Below, one piece after another: positions 24,839 to 33,241 of a DNA stretch of 64,000 nt. Source of the stretch: Bradyrhizobium aeschynomenes (GTDB lineage Bacteria > Pseudomonadota > Alphaproteobacteria > Rhizobiales > Xanthobacteraceae); assembly GCF_013178945.1 (NCBI RefSeq), contig NZ_JABFDM010000005.1, forward strand, positions 1 to 64,000, in the 5' to 3' direction. Each line of letters begins with the position of its first letter. Positions within the stretch are counted from its first letter, which is position 1. A program made the translations under genes and the position numbers. The notes under the pieces were generated by a model. That model ran no database searches, was not told the origin of the DNA, and saw only the letters and a program-made list of their open reading frames with translations.

Positions 24839-25645
24839 ATGCTGGTGGTAGATGGTTTGACGTGCCGGTTCGGTACGAAAGCCGCGGTCGACAATGCGTC
24901 CTTCGCCATTGCGCCCGGCAGCTTCGTCGGCGTGATCGGGCGGTCCGGGGCCGGCAAGTCGACCTTGCTGCGCTCCATCAACAGGCTCAGTCCCGTCAGC
25001 TCCGGACGGGTTTTGTTCAACGATCTCGACGTGACGGCGCTGCGCGGGCGCGATCTGCGCCAATGGCGTGCGCGCTCGGCAATGATCTTCCAGCAGTTCA
25101 ACCTCGTCGGCCGGCTCGACGTGCTCACCAACGTGCTGATGGGACGGCTGGCCGAAATTCCTTCCTGGCGTTCGCTGGCGCAGCTGTGGCCGGCCGAGGA
25201 TGTCGCCATCGCGATGTCCGCGTTGGAGCAGTTCGACATGGCCTCGCTCGCCGCGCAGCGCGCTGATCAATTGTCGGGCGGGCAGCAGCAGCGGGTTGCC
25301 ATCGCGCGTGCGCTCGTGCAGCAGCCCGACATCATTCTGGCCGACGAGCCGATCGCCTCGCTCGATCCCCGCAACACCAAGATCGTGATGGATGCGCTGC
25401 TGCGCATCAACAAGCATTTCGGCATCACGGTGGTCTGCAATCTGCATTCGCTCGATCTGGCGCGCAGCTATTGCGATCGCCTGATCGGCATGGCGACCGG
25501 GCGCGTCGTGTTCGATGACGTCCCTGCCGCTCTCACCGGCCAGATCGCGCGCGAGCTTTACGATCTGGAAGCCGATGAGGTCATGGACGCTCGCCCCGTG
25601 CCGCCGGCAGCCGTTCCGGCCTTTGGCGAGGCTGCCGTGGCCTGA
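24839..25645 (+). CDS. phnC: Phosphonate ABC transporter ATP-binding protein PhnC
   Basis: 268 residues with Walker A GRSGAGKST, signature LSGGQQQRVAIARAL, Walker B IILADEPIASLDP and H-loop CNLHSLDLA. The phrase FQQFNLVGRLDVLTNVLMGRL is typical of PhnC. The ATG at 24839 has GGAG upstream. It heads phnC-phnD-phnE-phnE, the high-affinity phosphonate importer at the inner membrane. Confidence 0.96.
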   Translation: MLVVDGLTCRFGTKAAVDNASFAIAPGSFVGVIGRSGAGKSTLLRSINRLSPVSSGRVLFNDLDVTALRGRDLRQWRARSAMIFQQFNLVGRLDVLTNVLMGRLAEIPSWRSLAQLWPAEDVAIAMSALEQFDMASLAAQRADQLSGGQQQRVAIARALVQQPDIILADEPIASLDPRNTKIVMDALLRINKHFGITVVCNLHSLDLARSYCDRLIGMATGRVVFDDVPAALTGQIARELYDLEADEVMDARPVPPAAVPAFGEAAVA

Positions 25646-25717
25646 GCCGTATGTATCACCAGTTTCGGCCGCCGCCCGCGACGGTCGCATCGTATGATTG
25701 CAGCAAGAGGATAAGTC

Positions 25718-26650
25718 ATGATCAATCGTCGCATCATTCTGGCAGGCGTTGCCGCGCTTGCGTTCACGGCTTCGGCCTCCGCCGCTGACTGGAAGGCGAA
25801 GTATCCCGAGCTCACCTTCGCCGTCGTTCCGGCTGAGAATGCCTCGGGCGTCACCGAGCGTTGGGCGCCGTTCGTGAGCTATCTCTCCAAAGAGCTCGGC
25901 GTGAAAGTCACGCTGCGCATCGCCAACGACTACGCGGCCGTGATCGAAGGCCAGCGCGCCGGCAACATCCAGATTGCGAGCTACGGCTCGGCCTCGTTTG
26001 CCCGGGCCCGCCTGACGGGGGTCAAGACCGATGCCTTCGCCAACGACATCAATGCAGACGGCAGCACCGGCTATTATTCGGTGTTCTTCGTCAAGGCGAG
26101 CAGCCCGTATCAGAAGGTCGAGGACCTCAAGGGCAAGAATCTCGGCTTGGTCGATCCGAATTCCACGTCGGGCAACAATGTGCCGCGCTTCGAGCTCAAC
26201 AAAATGGGTGTGACGGACGCCGAGACGTATTTCGGCAAGGTGGTCTTCACCGGCAGCCACGAGAATGCGGTGCTGGCCCTGTCGCAGGGGACGGTCGACA
26301 TCGCAGCCAACCAGTGGACCAGCGACAACGACTCGACGCTGGCGCAGATGCTGACCAAGGGCATGCTGAAGAACGCCGACGGCTCGCCGATGAAGAAGGA
26401 AGACTTCCGCATCATTCACAAGTCGGCGCCGATCATCAACGGTCCCTACGCCTACAACACCGATCTGCCGGACGATCTCAAGTCGGCGATTGCCAAGGCG
26501 TTCTTCGACGCGCCGACCAAGGACAAGGCGGCGTTTGATCGACTTTCCGACGGTCAGAAGAAGGGCTTCCATCCTGCCACGACCAAGGATTGGGACGGCA
26601 CGATCGACCTGATCAAGTTCGTCGACAGCCTGCGCAAGAAGGCGTCCTGA
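25718..26650 (+). CDS. phnD: Phosphonate-binding periplasmic protein PhnD
   Basis: 310 residues. The signal peptide MINRRIILAGVAALAFTASA is followed by ASAADWK, so cleavage is expected near residue 23. The mature protein has PhnD landmarks: FAVVPAENASGVTERWAPFV, GSASFARARLTGV, DINADGSTGYYSVFFVKASS and DPNSTSGNNVPRFEL. AGAGGA precedes the ATG. It follows phnC by 72 bp and is followed by a perfect stem-loop that may raise its expression over the permeases. Confidence 0.96.
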   Translation: MINRRIILAGVAALAFTASASAADWKAKYPELTFAVVPAENASGVTERWAPFVSYLSKELGVKVTLRIANDYAAVIEGQRAGNIQIASYGSASFARARLTGVKTDAFANDINADGSTGYYSVFFVKASSPYQKVEDLKGKNLGLVDPNSTSGNNVPRFELNKMGVTDAETYFGKVVFTGSHENAVLALSQGTVDIAANQWTSDNDSTLAQMLTKGMLKNADGSPMKKEDFRIIHKSAPIINGPYAYNTDLPDDLKSAIAKAFFDAPTKDKAAFDRLSDGQKKGFHPATTKDWDGTIDLIKFVDSLRKKAS

Positions 26651-26668
26651 TCGTCATCCGATTGCGGC

Positions 26669-26697
26669 ATGAGCCGGGTCCCTGTGGCCCGGCTCAT
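26669..26697 (+). terminator. Stem-loop after phnD (mRNA stabiliser or partial terminator)
   Basis: Perfect 10-bp stem ATGAGCCGGG/CCCGGCTCAT with a 9-base loop, 18 bases after the phnD stop and only 10 bases before phnE. With no T-run it more likely protects the phnD message than ends transcription. Confidence 0.65.
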
Positions 26698-26707
26698 CCT
26701 TTGAGAA

Positions 26708-27628
26708 ATGCTTCCACGCTTCGAACAGGGCCAGCATAGTCCGATGGCGGTCGCCGTCTCGATCCTTCCCAGCCAGCAACTCGCGGTGCTGAACGAGGCC
26801 TATCGCAAGGCCGTCGCGCGTCGGCGTTGGCGGACTCTGCTCGCAGCTTGTGCGTTCGCCGCCGTGCTCGTCGTCGCCGCCATCGGCGCGGAGGTGAACC
26901 TCCGGACGCTCTATACATATTTTGGCAATTTCGTCGGCTATTTCGACCGCATCTTTACGCTCGACGATGGTCACCGGGTCTGGAGCAATGTCTTCGAGTG
27001 GTTTTGGGGCTTCAAGAAGTGGATCAAGCTGCTCGGCGAGACGCTGCTGATCAGCTATGTCGGCACGCTGGCAGGGATGCTGGTCGCGTTCGGCCTGAAC
27101 TTCCTCGCCGCTGAGAACACCTCGCCTGCGCCGTGGGTGCGCTTCACGGTGCGCCGGTCGCTCGAGTTCGCGCGCACCGTCCCCGGCATCGTCTTCGCGC
27201 TGATCTTCGTCATCGCCTTCGGCCTCGGGCCGGTAGCCGGTGTGCTCGCGATTGCCGCTCACTCGAGCGGGGCGCTCGGCAAGCTGTTTGCCGAGGTCGT
27301 CGAGAACGCCGACATGAAGCCGGTCGAGGGCGTCCGTGCCACCGGGGCAAGCTGGCTCTCCTGCATGCGCTTTGCCGTGCTGCCTCAGGTGATGGCCGGC
27401 TTCTCCAGCTATACGCTGCTGCGCTTCGAGATCAACGTGCGCGAAGCCTCGGTGATGGGGTTCGTCGGCGCCGGCGGCATCGGCCAGGAACTCGTCGTCG
27501 CCGTGCGAAAGTTCTACTATTCCGATGTGAGCGCGATTCTCGTGATGATCGTGGTGACCGTCTACCTGATCGATATCGCCACCGGCTGGCTGCGCGGCCG
27601 GCTGTTCGGTGCGGAGCCGCGAACATGA
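26708..27628 (+). CDS. phnE: Phosphonate ABC transporter permease PhnE (first)
   Basis: 306 residues with about six membrane spans and a BPD_transp_1 domain. LGETLLISYVGTLAGMLVAF opens the domain, and the ATPase-contact loop is near NADMKPVEGVRATGASWLSC. It ends GFVGAGGIGQELV...FYYSDVSAIL, as in PhnE. The ATG at 26708 lacks a clear Shine-Dalgarno; the ATG at 26744 is an alternative. The stop overlaps the second phnE start. Confidence 0.94.
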   Translation: MLPRFEQGQHSPMAVAVSILPSQQLAVLNEAYRKAVARRRWRTLLAACAFAAVLVVAAIGAEVNLRTLYTYFGNFVGYFDRIFTLDDGHRVWSNVFEWFWGFKKWIKLLGETLLISYVGTLAGMLVAFGLNFLAAENTSPAPWVRFTVRRSLEFARTVPGIVFALIFVIAFGLGPVAGVLAIAAHSSGALGKLFAEVVENADMKPVEGVRATGASWLSCMRFAVLPQVMAGFSSYTLLRFEINVREASVMGFVGAGGIGQELVVAVRKFYYSDVSAILVMIVVTVYLIDIATGWLRGRLFGAEPRT

Positions 27629-28473
27629 AGAGCGGCGAGAAGCCAGATCCGCGCGTGCTCAGGGAGCGCTATCCACACGTTTTCGAGCGTCCGATGTCGG
27701 CGCGCGTTGCGACCCCGGTCGTGCTGTTCGTCGCGCTCGCGGTGTTCGTGTTCGGCCTCGTCGATCTGGATTTCTCGCCGTCGCGGATGCTGGCCGGCCT
27801 CGGCCAGCTCGGCTGGATCGGCCGCCTGATGCTGCCGCCTGATCCCGGCGCGTCGCTGCCGATCTATCTCCAGGCGCTTGGCGAAACGCTGTCGATCGCG
27901 GTGCTCGGCACCACGCTCGCCGCATGCGTCGCGTTTCCGGTCAGCCTGCTTGCGGCGAGAAACGTCATTCCATCGGCGATCTTCCGCTTTCCGGTGCGCC
28001 GTCTGTTCGACACCATCCGCGGCGTCGACACGCTGATCTGGGCGCTGGTCTGGATCAACGTCGTCGGTCTCGGGCCTTTCGCGGGCGTGCTCGCGATCGC
28101 GGTGTCCGACTTCGGCGCGCTCGGCAAACTGTTTTCGGAGGCGATGGAGGGCGCCGACCGCAAGCAGGTCGAAGGCGTGCGCGCGGCCGGCGGCAACGCG
28201 CTCCACGAGATCCGCTTTGGCCTGCTGCCGCAGGTCCTTCCGGTCATTGCGGGTCAGGTGCTTTACTTCATCGAATCGAATACGCGCTCGGCGACGATCA
28301 TCGGCATCGTCGGCGCGGGAGGCATCGGGCTGCAGCTGGCGGAGCAGATTCGCGTCCTGGAGTGGCAGAAGGTGTCATTCCTGATTCTGATGATCCTCGT
28401 CGCCGTCGCCGCGATCGACTGGATCTCCGGCAAGCTGCGCTTCGCCATCATCGGTCGTCGTGCCATCGCTTGA
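27625..28473 (+). CDS. phnE: Phosphonate ABC transporter permease PhnE (second)
   Basis: 282 residues, a paralogue of the preceding permease with the same domain plan: ALGETLSIAVLGTTLAACVAF, GADRKQVEGVRAAGGNALHE, GIVGAGGIGLQLAEQIRV. Two PhnE subunits per transporter is common in rhizobia and suggests a heterodimeric channel. Starts within the first phnE stop (ATGA), so translation is coupled. Imperfect inverted repeats follow. Confidence 0.94.
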   Translation: MKSGEKPDPRVLRERYPHVFERPMSARVATPVVLFVALAVFVFGLVDLDFSPSRMLAGLGQLGWIGRLMLPPDPGASLPIYLQALGETLSIAVLGTTLAACVAFPVSLLAARNVIPSAIFRFPVRRLFDTIRGVDTLIWALVWINVVGLGPFAGVLAIAVSDFGALGKLFSEAMEGADRKQVEGVRAAGGNALHEIRFGLLPQVLPVIAGQVLYFIESNTRSATIIGIVGAGGIGLQLAEQIRVLEWQKVSFLILMILVAVAAIDWISGKLRFAIIGRRAIA

Positions 28474-28544
28474 AGCGCACGACATCCGGGAGTTGAGCGT
28501 GTTGGTCCACGAGCGAGCAGGGTGCAGCTCGTGTCGTGTGCGCT
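28474..28544 (+). terminator. Imperfect inverted repeat after phnE
   Basis: AGCGCAC (28474-28480) pairs with GTGCGCT (28538-28544), extended by GACA/TGTC across a 2-base bulge. An alternative internal pair is CACGAGC/GCTCGTG. It may terminate phnCDEE before the next Pho-controlled promoter; weak evidence. Confidence 0.35.
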
Positions 28545-28551
28545 GCGGTGA

Positions 28552-28569
28552 CTGTCGCAAATCCTTCAT
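28552..28569 (+). promoter_or_regulatory. Pho box for the second phosphorus-related ABC transporter operon
   Basis: CTGTCGC-AAAT-CCTTCAT: 7-4-7 layout, 10 of 14 repeat positions and a perfect AAAT spacer. It lies 63 bp upstream of the binding-protein gene. Confidence 0.65.
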
Positions 28570-28631
28570 GTGCTGCCTTTAGGGGAAGCTCCGGAACTGG
28601 CCGTGATGCCAGGAATACGGAGTCAGTCTTC

Positions 28632-29639
28632 ATGAAGGTCACCCGCCTCGTTCTCGCTCTGCTCGCGCTGTGTATGGTCGCGTCGTGGCAGCCGGCCAAA
28701 GCCGCGGACGTCATTTGCTACAACTGTCCGCCGGAATGGGCCGACTGGGCCTCGATGCTCAAGGCGATCAAGACCGATCTCGGCTACGACATTCCTCACG
28801 ATAACAAGAACTCCGGCCAGGCGTTGGCGCAGATCCTCGCCGAGAAGAGCAATCCGGTTGGTGACATCGGCTATTTCGGCGTCACCTTCGGCATGAAGGC
28901 GAAGGCGCAGGATGCGCTTGAGGCTTACAAGCCCGCGAATTGGGATCAGGTCCCCGTCGGCCTTAAGGACGCGGACGGCTATTGGACCACGATCCATTCC
29001 GGCACGCTCGGCCTGTTCGTGAACAAGGACGCGCTCGGCGGCAAGCCGGTTCCGGCCTGCTGGAAGGATCTGCTCAAGCCGGACTACAAGGGCATGGTGG
29101 GCTACCTCGATCCGAGCTCGGCGGCCGTGGGCTATGTCGGCGCCGTTGCCGTCAACCTCGCGCTCGGCGGTTCGCAGGCCAATTTCGATCCGGCTCTGGG
29201 CTTCTTCAAGGATCTGCGCAAGAACGATCCGATCGTGCCGAAGCAGACGTCCTATGCGCGCGTCGTCTCGGGCGAGATCCCGATCCTGTTCGATTACGAC
29301 TTCAACGCCTACCGCGCGAAGTATACCGAGAAGGGCAATTTCGAGTTCGTCATTCCCTGCGAAGGTTCAGTGGTCTTCCCGTATGTCGTCGGCCTCGTGA
29401 AGAACGCCCCCGACAAGGACAAGGCGAAGAAGGTCATGGACTATCTGTTGTCCGACAAGGGCCAGGCGATCTGGACCAATGCCTATCTGCGTCCGGCGCG
29501 CCCGATCGAGCTGCCGGACTCGGTGAAGAGCAAGTTCCTGCCGGACAGCGATTATGCCCGTGCCAAGAGCGTGAACTGGGGTGACATGGAGGCCGCGCAG
29601 AAGGGCTTCGTGGATCGCTATCTGTCCGAGGTCCGCTAA
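28632..29639 (+). CDS. Periplasmic binding protein, iron/2-aminoethylphosphonate-like family
   Basis: 335 residues. The signal peptide (about 1-25, ending QPAKAAD) leads a class of binding proteins related to Fe3+, polyamine and 2-aminoethylphosphonate receptors. Visible: VICYNCPPEWADWASM, GDIGYFGVTFGMKAKAQ, TIHSGTLGLFVNKDALGG, LDPSSAAVGYVGAVAVNL, FDYDFNAYRAKY. The paired cysteines in CYNC and in PACW/IPCEG could form disulfides. Operon position under a Pho box beside phn genes argues for a phosphorus compound. AepX-type aminoethylphosphonate uptake or a phosphodiester are possible ligands. Confidence 0.85.
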   Translation: MKVTRLVLALLALCMVASWQPAKAADVICYNCPPEWADWASMLKAIKTDLGYDIPHDNKNSGQALAQILAEKSNPVGDIGYFGVTFGMKAKAQDALEAYKPANWDQVPVGLKDADGYWTTIHSGTLGLFVNKDALGGKPVPACWKDLLKPDYKGMVGYLDPSSAAVGYVGAVAVNLALGGSQANFDPALGFFKDLRKNDPIVPKQTSYARVVSGEIPILFDYDFNAYRAKYTEKGNFEFVIPCEGSVVFPYVVGLVKNAPDKDKAKKVMDYLLSDKGQAIWTNAYLRPARPIELPDSVKSKFLPDSDYARAKSVNWGDMEAAQKGFVDRYLSEVR

Positions 29640-29651
29640 AGGAGTGCCGCG

Positions 29652-29678
29652 CCTCCGCCGGAGACGCTCCGGCGGAGG
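29652..29678 (+). terminator. Stem-loop after the binding-protein gene
   Basis: Perfect 12-bp GC-rich stem (29652-29663 with 29667-29678) with a 3-base loop, placed 12 bases after the binding-protein stop and 13 before the permease start. Same placement as the hairpin after phnD; probably protects the upstream message. Confidence 0.7.
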
Positions 29679-29691
29679 TGCAATCAATTCC

Positions 29692-30507
29692 ATGTCTCAC
29701 ATTTCCTTCGTCCGTCTTTGTCTGCTGCCGCTTGCGTCGGTCACGGCAGCGTTCTTCCTGTTGCCGATGGCAAGGCTACTCCTCGCCGGCTCAGAAGGGC
29801 CGCGTGGGCTGGCCGAATATCTCGCGATCATCCTCGAGCCGCGCTATCGGACGACCCTCCTCAACACGCTGGTGCTGGCGGCGGCAACGACGGTCGCGAC
29901 CTTGATCATCGCGACCATCGCAGGCCTGTTTCTGCAACGGCAGCGCTTTCCCGGCCGTACGATCCTGGTCGCGATCCTGACGTTTCCGCTCGCCTTCCCC
30001 GGCGTCGTGGTCGGCTTCATGATCATCCTTCTGGCCGGCCGCCAGGGGCTGATCGGGGAAGTCTCGTCCAGGCTCACGGGAGACAAGCTCGTGTTCGCTT
30101 ATTCGATCCATGGGCTGTTCCTGGGCTACCTCTACTTTTCGATCCCGCGCGTCATCCTCACCATCATGGCTGCGGCGCAGAAGCTGGATCCCGGTCTGGA
30201 GGAGGCGGCCCGATCGCTCGGCGCGAGCCCATGGGCTGTGCTGCGCGACGTGATCCTGCCGGCACTGACGCCGGCGCTGATCGCGTCCGGCGCGATCGCG
30301 TTCGCGACGGCGATGGGCGCGTTCGGAACGGCATTCACCTTGGCGACGAACATCGATGTGCTGCCGATGCTGATCTATACCGAGTTCACGCTGGCTGGAA
30401 ACCTGGCCACCTCGGCGGCGCTCTCGGTTGGCCTTGGCGTGATGACCTGGCTGATGCTGGCGCTGGCGCGTTCCTTCGCCGGCAGCTCGGTGGCTGCGGC
30501 AGGGTAG
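29692..30507 (+). CDS. ABC transporter permease (first), PotB/PhnU-like
   Basis: 271 residues, about six membrane segments, BPD_transp_1 fold. LLNTLVLAAATTVATLIIAT opens the domain, and the EAA loop is EEAARSLGASPWAVLRDVILPAL. Six-span permeases of this class work as heterodimers with the next gene product. Follows the binding protein by 52 bp, separated by the stem-loop. Confidence 0.92.
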   Translation: MSHISFVRLCLLPLASVTAAFFLLPMARLLLAGSEGPRGLAEYLAIILEPRYRTTLLNTLVLAAATTVATLIIATIAGLFLQRQRFPGRTILVAILTFPLAFPGVVVGFMIILLAGRQGLIGEVSSRLTGDKLVFAYSIHGLFLGYLYFSIPRVILTIMAAAQKLDPGLEEAARSLGASPWAVLRDVILPALTPALIASGAIAFATAMGAFGTAFTLATNIDVLPMLIYTEFTLAGNLATSAALSVGLGVMTWLMLALARSFAGSSVAAAG

Positions 30508-30511
30508 GTCC

Positions 30512-31297
30512 ATGCGCGACAGAATCATCTTCATTCTTCAACTGCTGTTCACGCTGCTCGTCGCCGCCTTCCTGGCCGTGCCTGCGGCACTGTCGATCGC
30601 CGCAGGCGTCACGGTCAACTACTTCCGCGGCATTCAGTCCGGCATCACGCTGCAATGGGTTGCCCAGGTCTGGGAGCTCTACGCCGGCACGATCATGGCC
30701 TCGATCCTGATTGCGCTGGGCACCCTGGCGGTCACGCTCGTGGTCGGCATTCCCGCCGCCTATGCGCTGTATGTTCGCGGCGGACGGCTGGCACGGCTGG
30801 TCGAGGAGATCATCACCTTGCCGCTCGCGATTCCCGGGCTCGCCATCGCGCTGGCGCTGCTGCTCACCTATGGCGGCTTCGGAAGCTTCCGCCGCTCATG
30901 GCTGTTCATCCTCGCCGGTCATGTGATCTTCACGATGCCGTTCATGGTCCGGTCCGTCATGGCGGTATTCGCGACGATCGACGTCAAATCGCTCGATGAG
31001 GGCGCCGCATCCCTCGGGGCCGCGCCATGGCGGCGCTTCATCGACGTCATCGTTCCCAATGCCGCACCCGGCATCCTGGCAGGCAGCCTCATGGTGGTGA
31101 CGTTGTCACTTGGAGAATTCAACCTGACCTGGATGTTGCATACGCCGTTGACCAAGACCCTGCCGGTAGGCCTCGCCGATAGCTACGCATCGATGCGGCT
31201 GGAGGTCGCGTCCGCCTATACGCTGATCTTCTTCGTGATGATCATTCCGTTGCTGGTGGCGATGCAATGGATCGGCGAGAGAGGAAACCTGCGGTGA
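30512..31297 (+). CDS. ABC transporter permease (second), PotC/PhnV-like
   Basis: 261 residues with six predicted membrane helices. The EAA loop is DEGAASLGAAPWRRFIDVIVPNA and the C-terminal helix LIFFVMIIPLLVAMQWIGERG (split here). Starts 4 bp after the first permease gene, and its stop overlaps the GTG of the ATPase gene. Pairs with the first permease. Confidence 0.92.
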   Translation: MRDRIIFILQLLFTLLVAAFLAVPAALSIAAGVTVNYFRGIQSGITLQWVAQVWELYAGTIMASILIALGTLAVTLVVGIPAAYALYVRGGRLARLVEEIITLPLAIPGLAIALALLLTYGGFGSFRRSWLFILAGHVIFTMPFMVRSVMAVFATIDVKSLDEGAASLGAAPWRRFIDVIVPNAAPGILAGSLMVVTLSLGEFNLTWMLHTPLTKTLPVGLADSYASMRLEVASAYTLIFFVMIIPLLVAMQWIGERGNLR

Positions 31298-32355
31298 GCA
31301 CGATGACCCGGCATGGAGCCGCGCTGAAGGTGGAGAATTGCGGCAAGACCTTTGCCGACGGGACCTGCGCGCTGGCGCGCGCCACGCTCGACATCGCGCA
31401 GAGCGAGACGCTGGTGCTGTTGGGGCCGTCCGGCTGCGGCAAGACCACGCTGCTGCGCATCGTGGCCGGGCTCGAGAATCCCGATGCGGGCGGACGCGTG
31501 CTGTTCGACGGCAAGGACCTGACGCGGCAGCCGATCGAGAAGCGCAACGTCGGCATGGTGTTTCAGTCCTATGCGCTGTTCCCCAACATGACCGTCGCCG
31601 ACAATATCGGCTACGGGCTCAAGATCCGCGGCGTGAAGCGGGCTGAACGGGCCGCGCGGGTCGCCGAACTCGTGGTCCTGACAAATCTGGGCGGGCTCGA
31701 AGATCGCCGTATCGATCAGCTCTCGGGTGGCCAGCGCCAGCGTGTCGCGCTCGCACGTGCGGTCGCGATCCGGCCGAGCGTGCTCCTGCTCGACGAACCG
31801 CTCACGGCGTTGGATGCAGCCCTGCGCGAGCGGCTCCGTGGTGAGCTCAACAGCCTGCTGCGCACGCTCGGGATCACGGCGATCTACGTCACGCATGACC
31901 AGGCCGAAGCCATGGAGCTCGGCGACCGCATCGTCGTCATGCGCAAGGGTGCCATCGCCCAGATCGGGACGCCGCGAGAGATCTATTTCACCCCAGCCGA
32001 TCGCTTCGTGGCGGAGTTCGTCGGCGCGGCCAACATCATCGAGGCTCCGATCGACGGCACCCACCTCGTTCTTCCGGGCGGACGACAGCCGATCGCCGAT
32101 TCCGGGCCGCGCAACCAGGCCGTGGCGATGGTTCGACCGGAAACGATTGGCATTGTCGAGGCTCCGGCATCGGGGCTGACCGGCGTCGTCGACAGCGTCC
32201 GTTTTGCCGGCGATCGGCAGCGGATCATCGTTCGCGGCGCGGCCTCGATTCCATTGACCGTCGACGCGCCGAATACGATCAAGGTCCACGCTGGAGAGCG
32301 CATCGGACTGTCGATTGAGCCGAACTCCATTCGTCTGCTGCCAGCGGAAGGTTGA
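31294..32355 (+). CDS. ABC transporter ATP-binding protein, PotA/PhnT-like
   Basis: 353 residues. The nucleotide-binding domain has GPSGCGKTTLLR, VFQSYALFPNMTVADNIGYG, LSGGQRQRVALARAV, LLLDEPLTALD and YVTHDQAEAMELGDR. A C-terminal regulatory TOBE-like domain follows (about 240-353, with VRPETIGIVEAP). The GTG at 31294 overlaps the permease stop (GTGA) and has GAGGAA 7 bases upstream; an ATG at 31303 is possible. Confidence 0.93.
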   Translation: MSTMTRHGAALKVENCGKTFADGTCALARATLDIAQSETLVLLGPSGCGKTTLLRIVAGLENPDAGGRVLFDGKDLTRQPIEKRNVGMVFQSYALFPNMTVADNIGYGLKIRGVKRAERAARVAELVVLTNLGGLEDRRIDQLSGGQRQRVALARAVAIRPSVLLLDEPLTALDAALRERLRGELNSLLRTLGITAIYVTHDQAEAMELGDRIVVMRKGAIAQIGTPREIYFTPADRFVAEFVGAANIIEAPIDGTHLVLPGGRQPIADSGPRNQAVAMVRPETIGIVEAPASGLTGVVDSVRFAGDRQRIIVRGAASIPLTVDAPNTIKVHAGERIGLSIEPNSIRLLPAEG

Positions 32356-32362
32356 TCATCTC

Positions 32363-33205
32363 ATGACCAAGAACTCGGTCAACATTGCGCAGATTTCTGA
32401 CCTCCACATCAAGGCGCCCGGCCGGCTGGCCTATCGTCGTGTCGATACGGCGCGCGCGCTCGCGCGATGCATCGTGGAACTCAACCGGTTTGAGCCAAAG
32501 CTCGATCTGGTGGTGATCTCCGGGGATCTCGCCGACACGCCGTCACCGGCCGAGTACGATCATCTCAAGGATCTGCTTGCCGAGCTCCGGATTCCGTTCG
32601 CCGCCGTGCCCGGCAATCACGATTCACGCGAGTTGATGCGAGCGGCATTTCCGGACATGCTGCATGTTCATCCGATCGGCCCATTGAACCGGCACGTGGA
32701 GTTGGCCGGGCTCGATCTGCTGCTGCTCGATTCCAGCGTGCCCGGCCATCCGCATGGCGAACTCGATCAGGCGAGTCTGCAGTGGCTCGACGCCACGCTG
32801 TCCGCCTCCAGCGACAGGCCGGCGCTGCTGTTTCTGCACCACCCGCCGTTCGTCGCCGGTATCTGGCACATGGACCGGCAGAACCTGCGCAATGCCGCGG
32901 ATCTCGCGGCCATCCTCACGCGTCACCCGCGAGTGCAGTTGATCGGATGCGGTCACGTCCACCGCGCGGTGGTGACCCGGTTTGCCGGTATTCCTTGTAC
33001 GATCTGCCCGGCGCCGAATCATGCCGTGGCGCTGGATCTGTCCGAGCTTCGACCGCCGTCTTTCCGCATCGAGCCTGCAGCCTTTCACCTTCATGCCTGG
33101 TTTCCAGGACCGGGCTTCGGAACGGTCGTCACGCATCACGTGCCCATCGGGGATTTCGACGGGCCGCATCCGTTCTTCAATCCGGACGGCACGCTCATCG
33201 ACTGA
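32363..33205 (+). CDS. Calcineurin-like metallophosphoesterase, GpdQ/CpdA type
   Basis: 280 residues with the full dimetal set: ISDLHI (about residue 9), VVISGDLAD, VPGNHD, LFLHHPP and GCGHVHR. Closest by motif to the class III phosphodiesterases GpdQ and CpdA, which hydrolyse glycerophosphodiesters, phosphonate monoesters or cyclic nucleotides. No signal peptide, so it is cytoplasmic. Last in the Pho-controlled transporter operon, 7 bp after the ATPase gene. It probably cleaves what the transporter imports; the substrate is inferred. Confidence 0.9.
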   Translation: MTKNSVNIAQISDLHIKAPGRLAYRRVDTARALARCIVELNRFEPKLDLVVISGDLADTPSPAEYDHLKDLLAELRIPFAAVPGNHDSRELMRAAFPDMLHVHPIGPLNRHVELAGLDLLLLDSSVPGHPHGELDQASLQWLDATLSASSDRPALLFLHHPPFVAGIWHMDRQNLRNAADLAAILTRHPRVQLIGCGHVHRAVVTRFAGIPCTICPAPNHAVALDLSELRPPSFRIEPAAFHLHAWFPGPGFGTVVTHHVPIGDFDGPHPFFNPDGTLID

Positions 33206-33241
33206 GCGCCGAGTCGAGGACCTGGTGACGGAGGTCCGGTC

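Noticed and set aside
24704..26572. A 622-codon open frame on the minus strand opposite phnC-phnD
   Set aside because: It lies antisense to two well-identified genes, has no family features and reflects the GC-rich codon bias; many similar shadows occur throughout the window.
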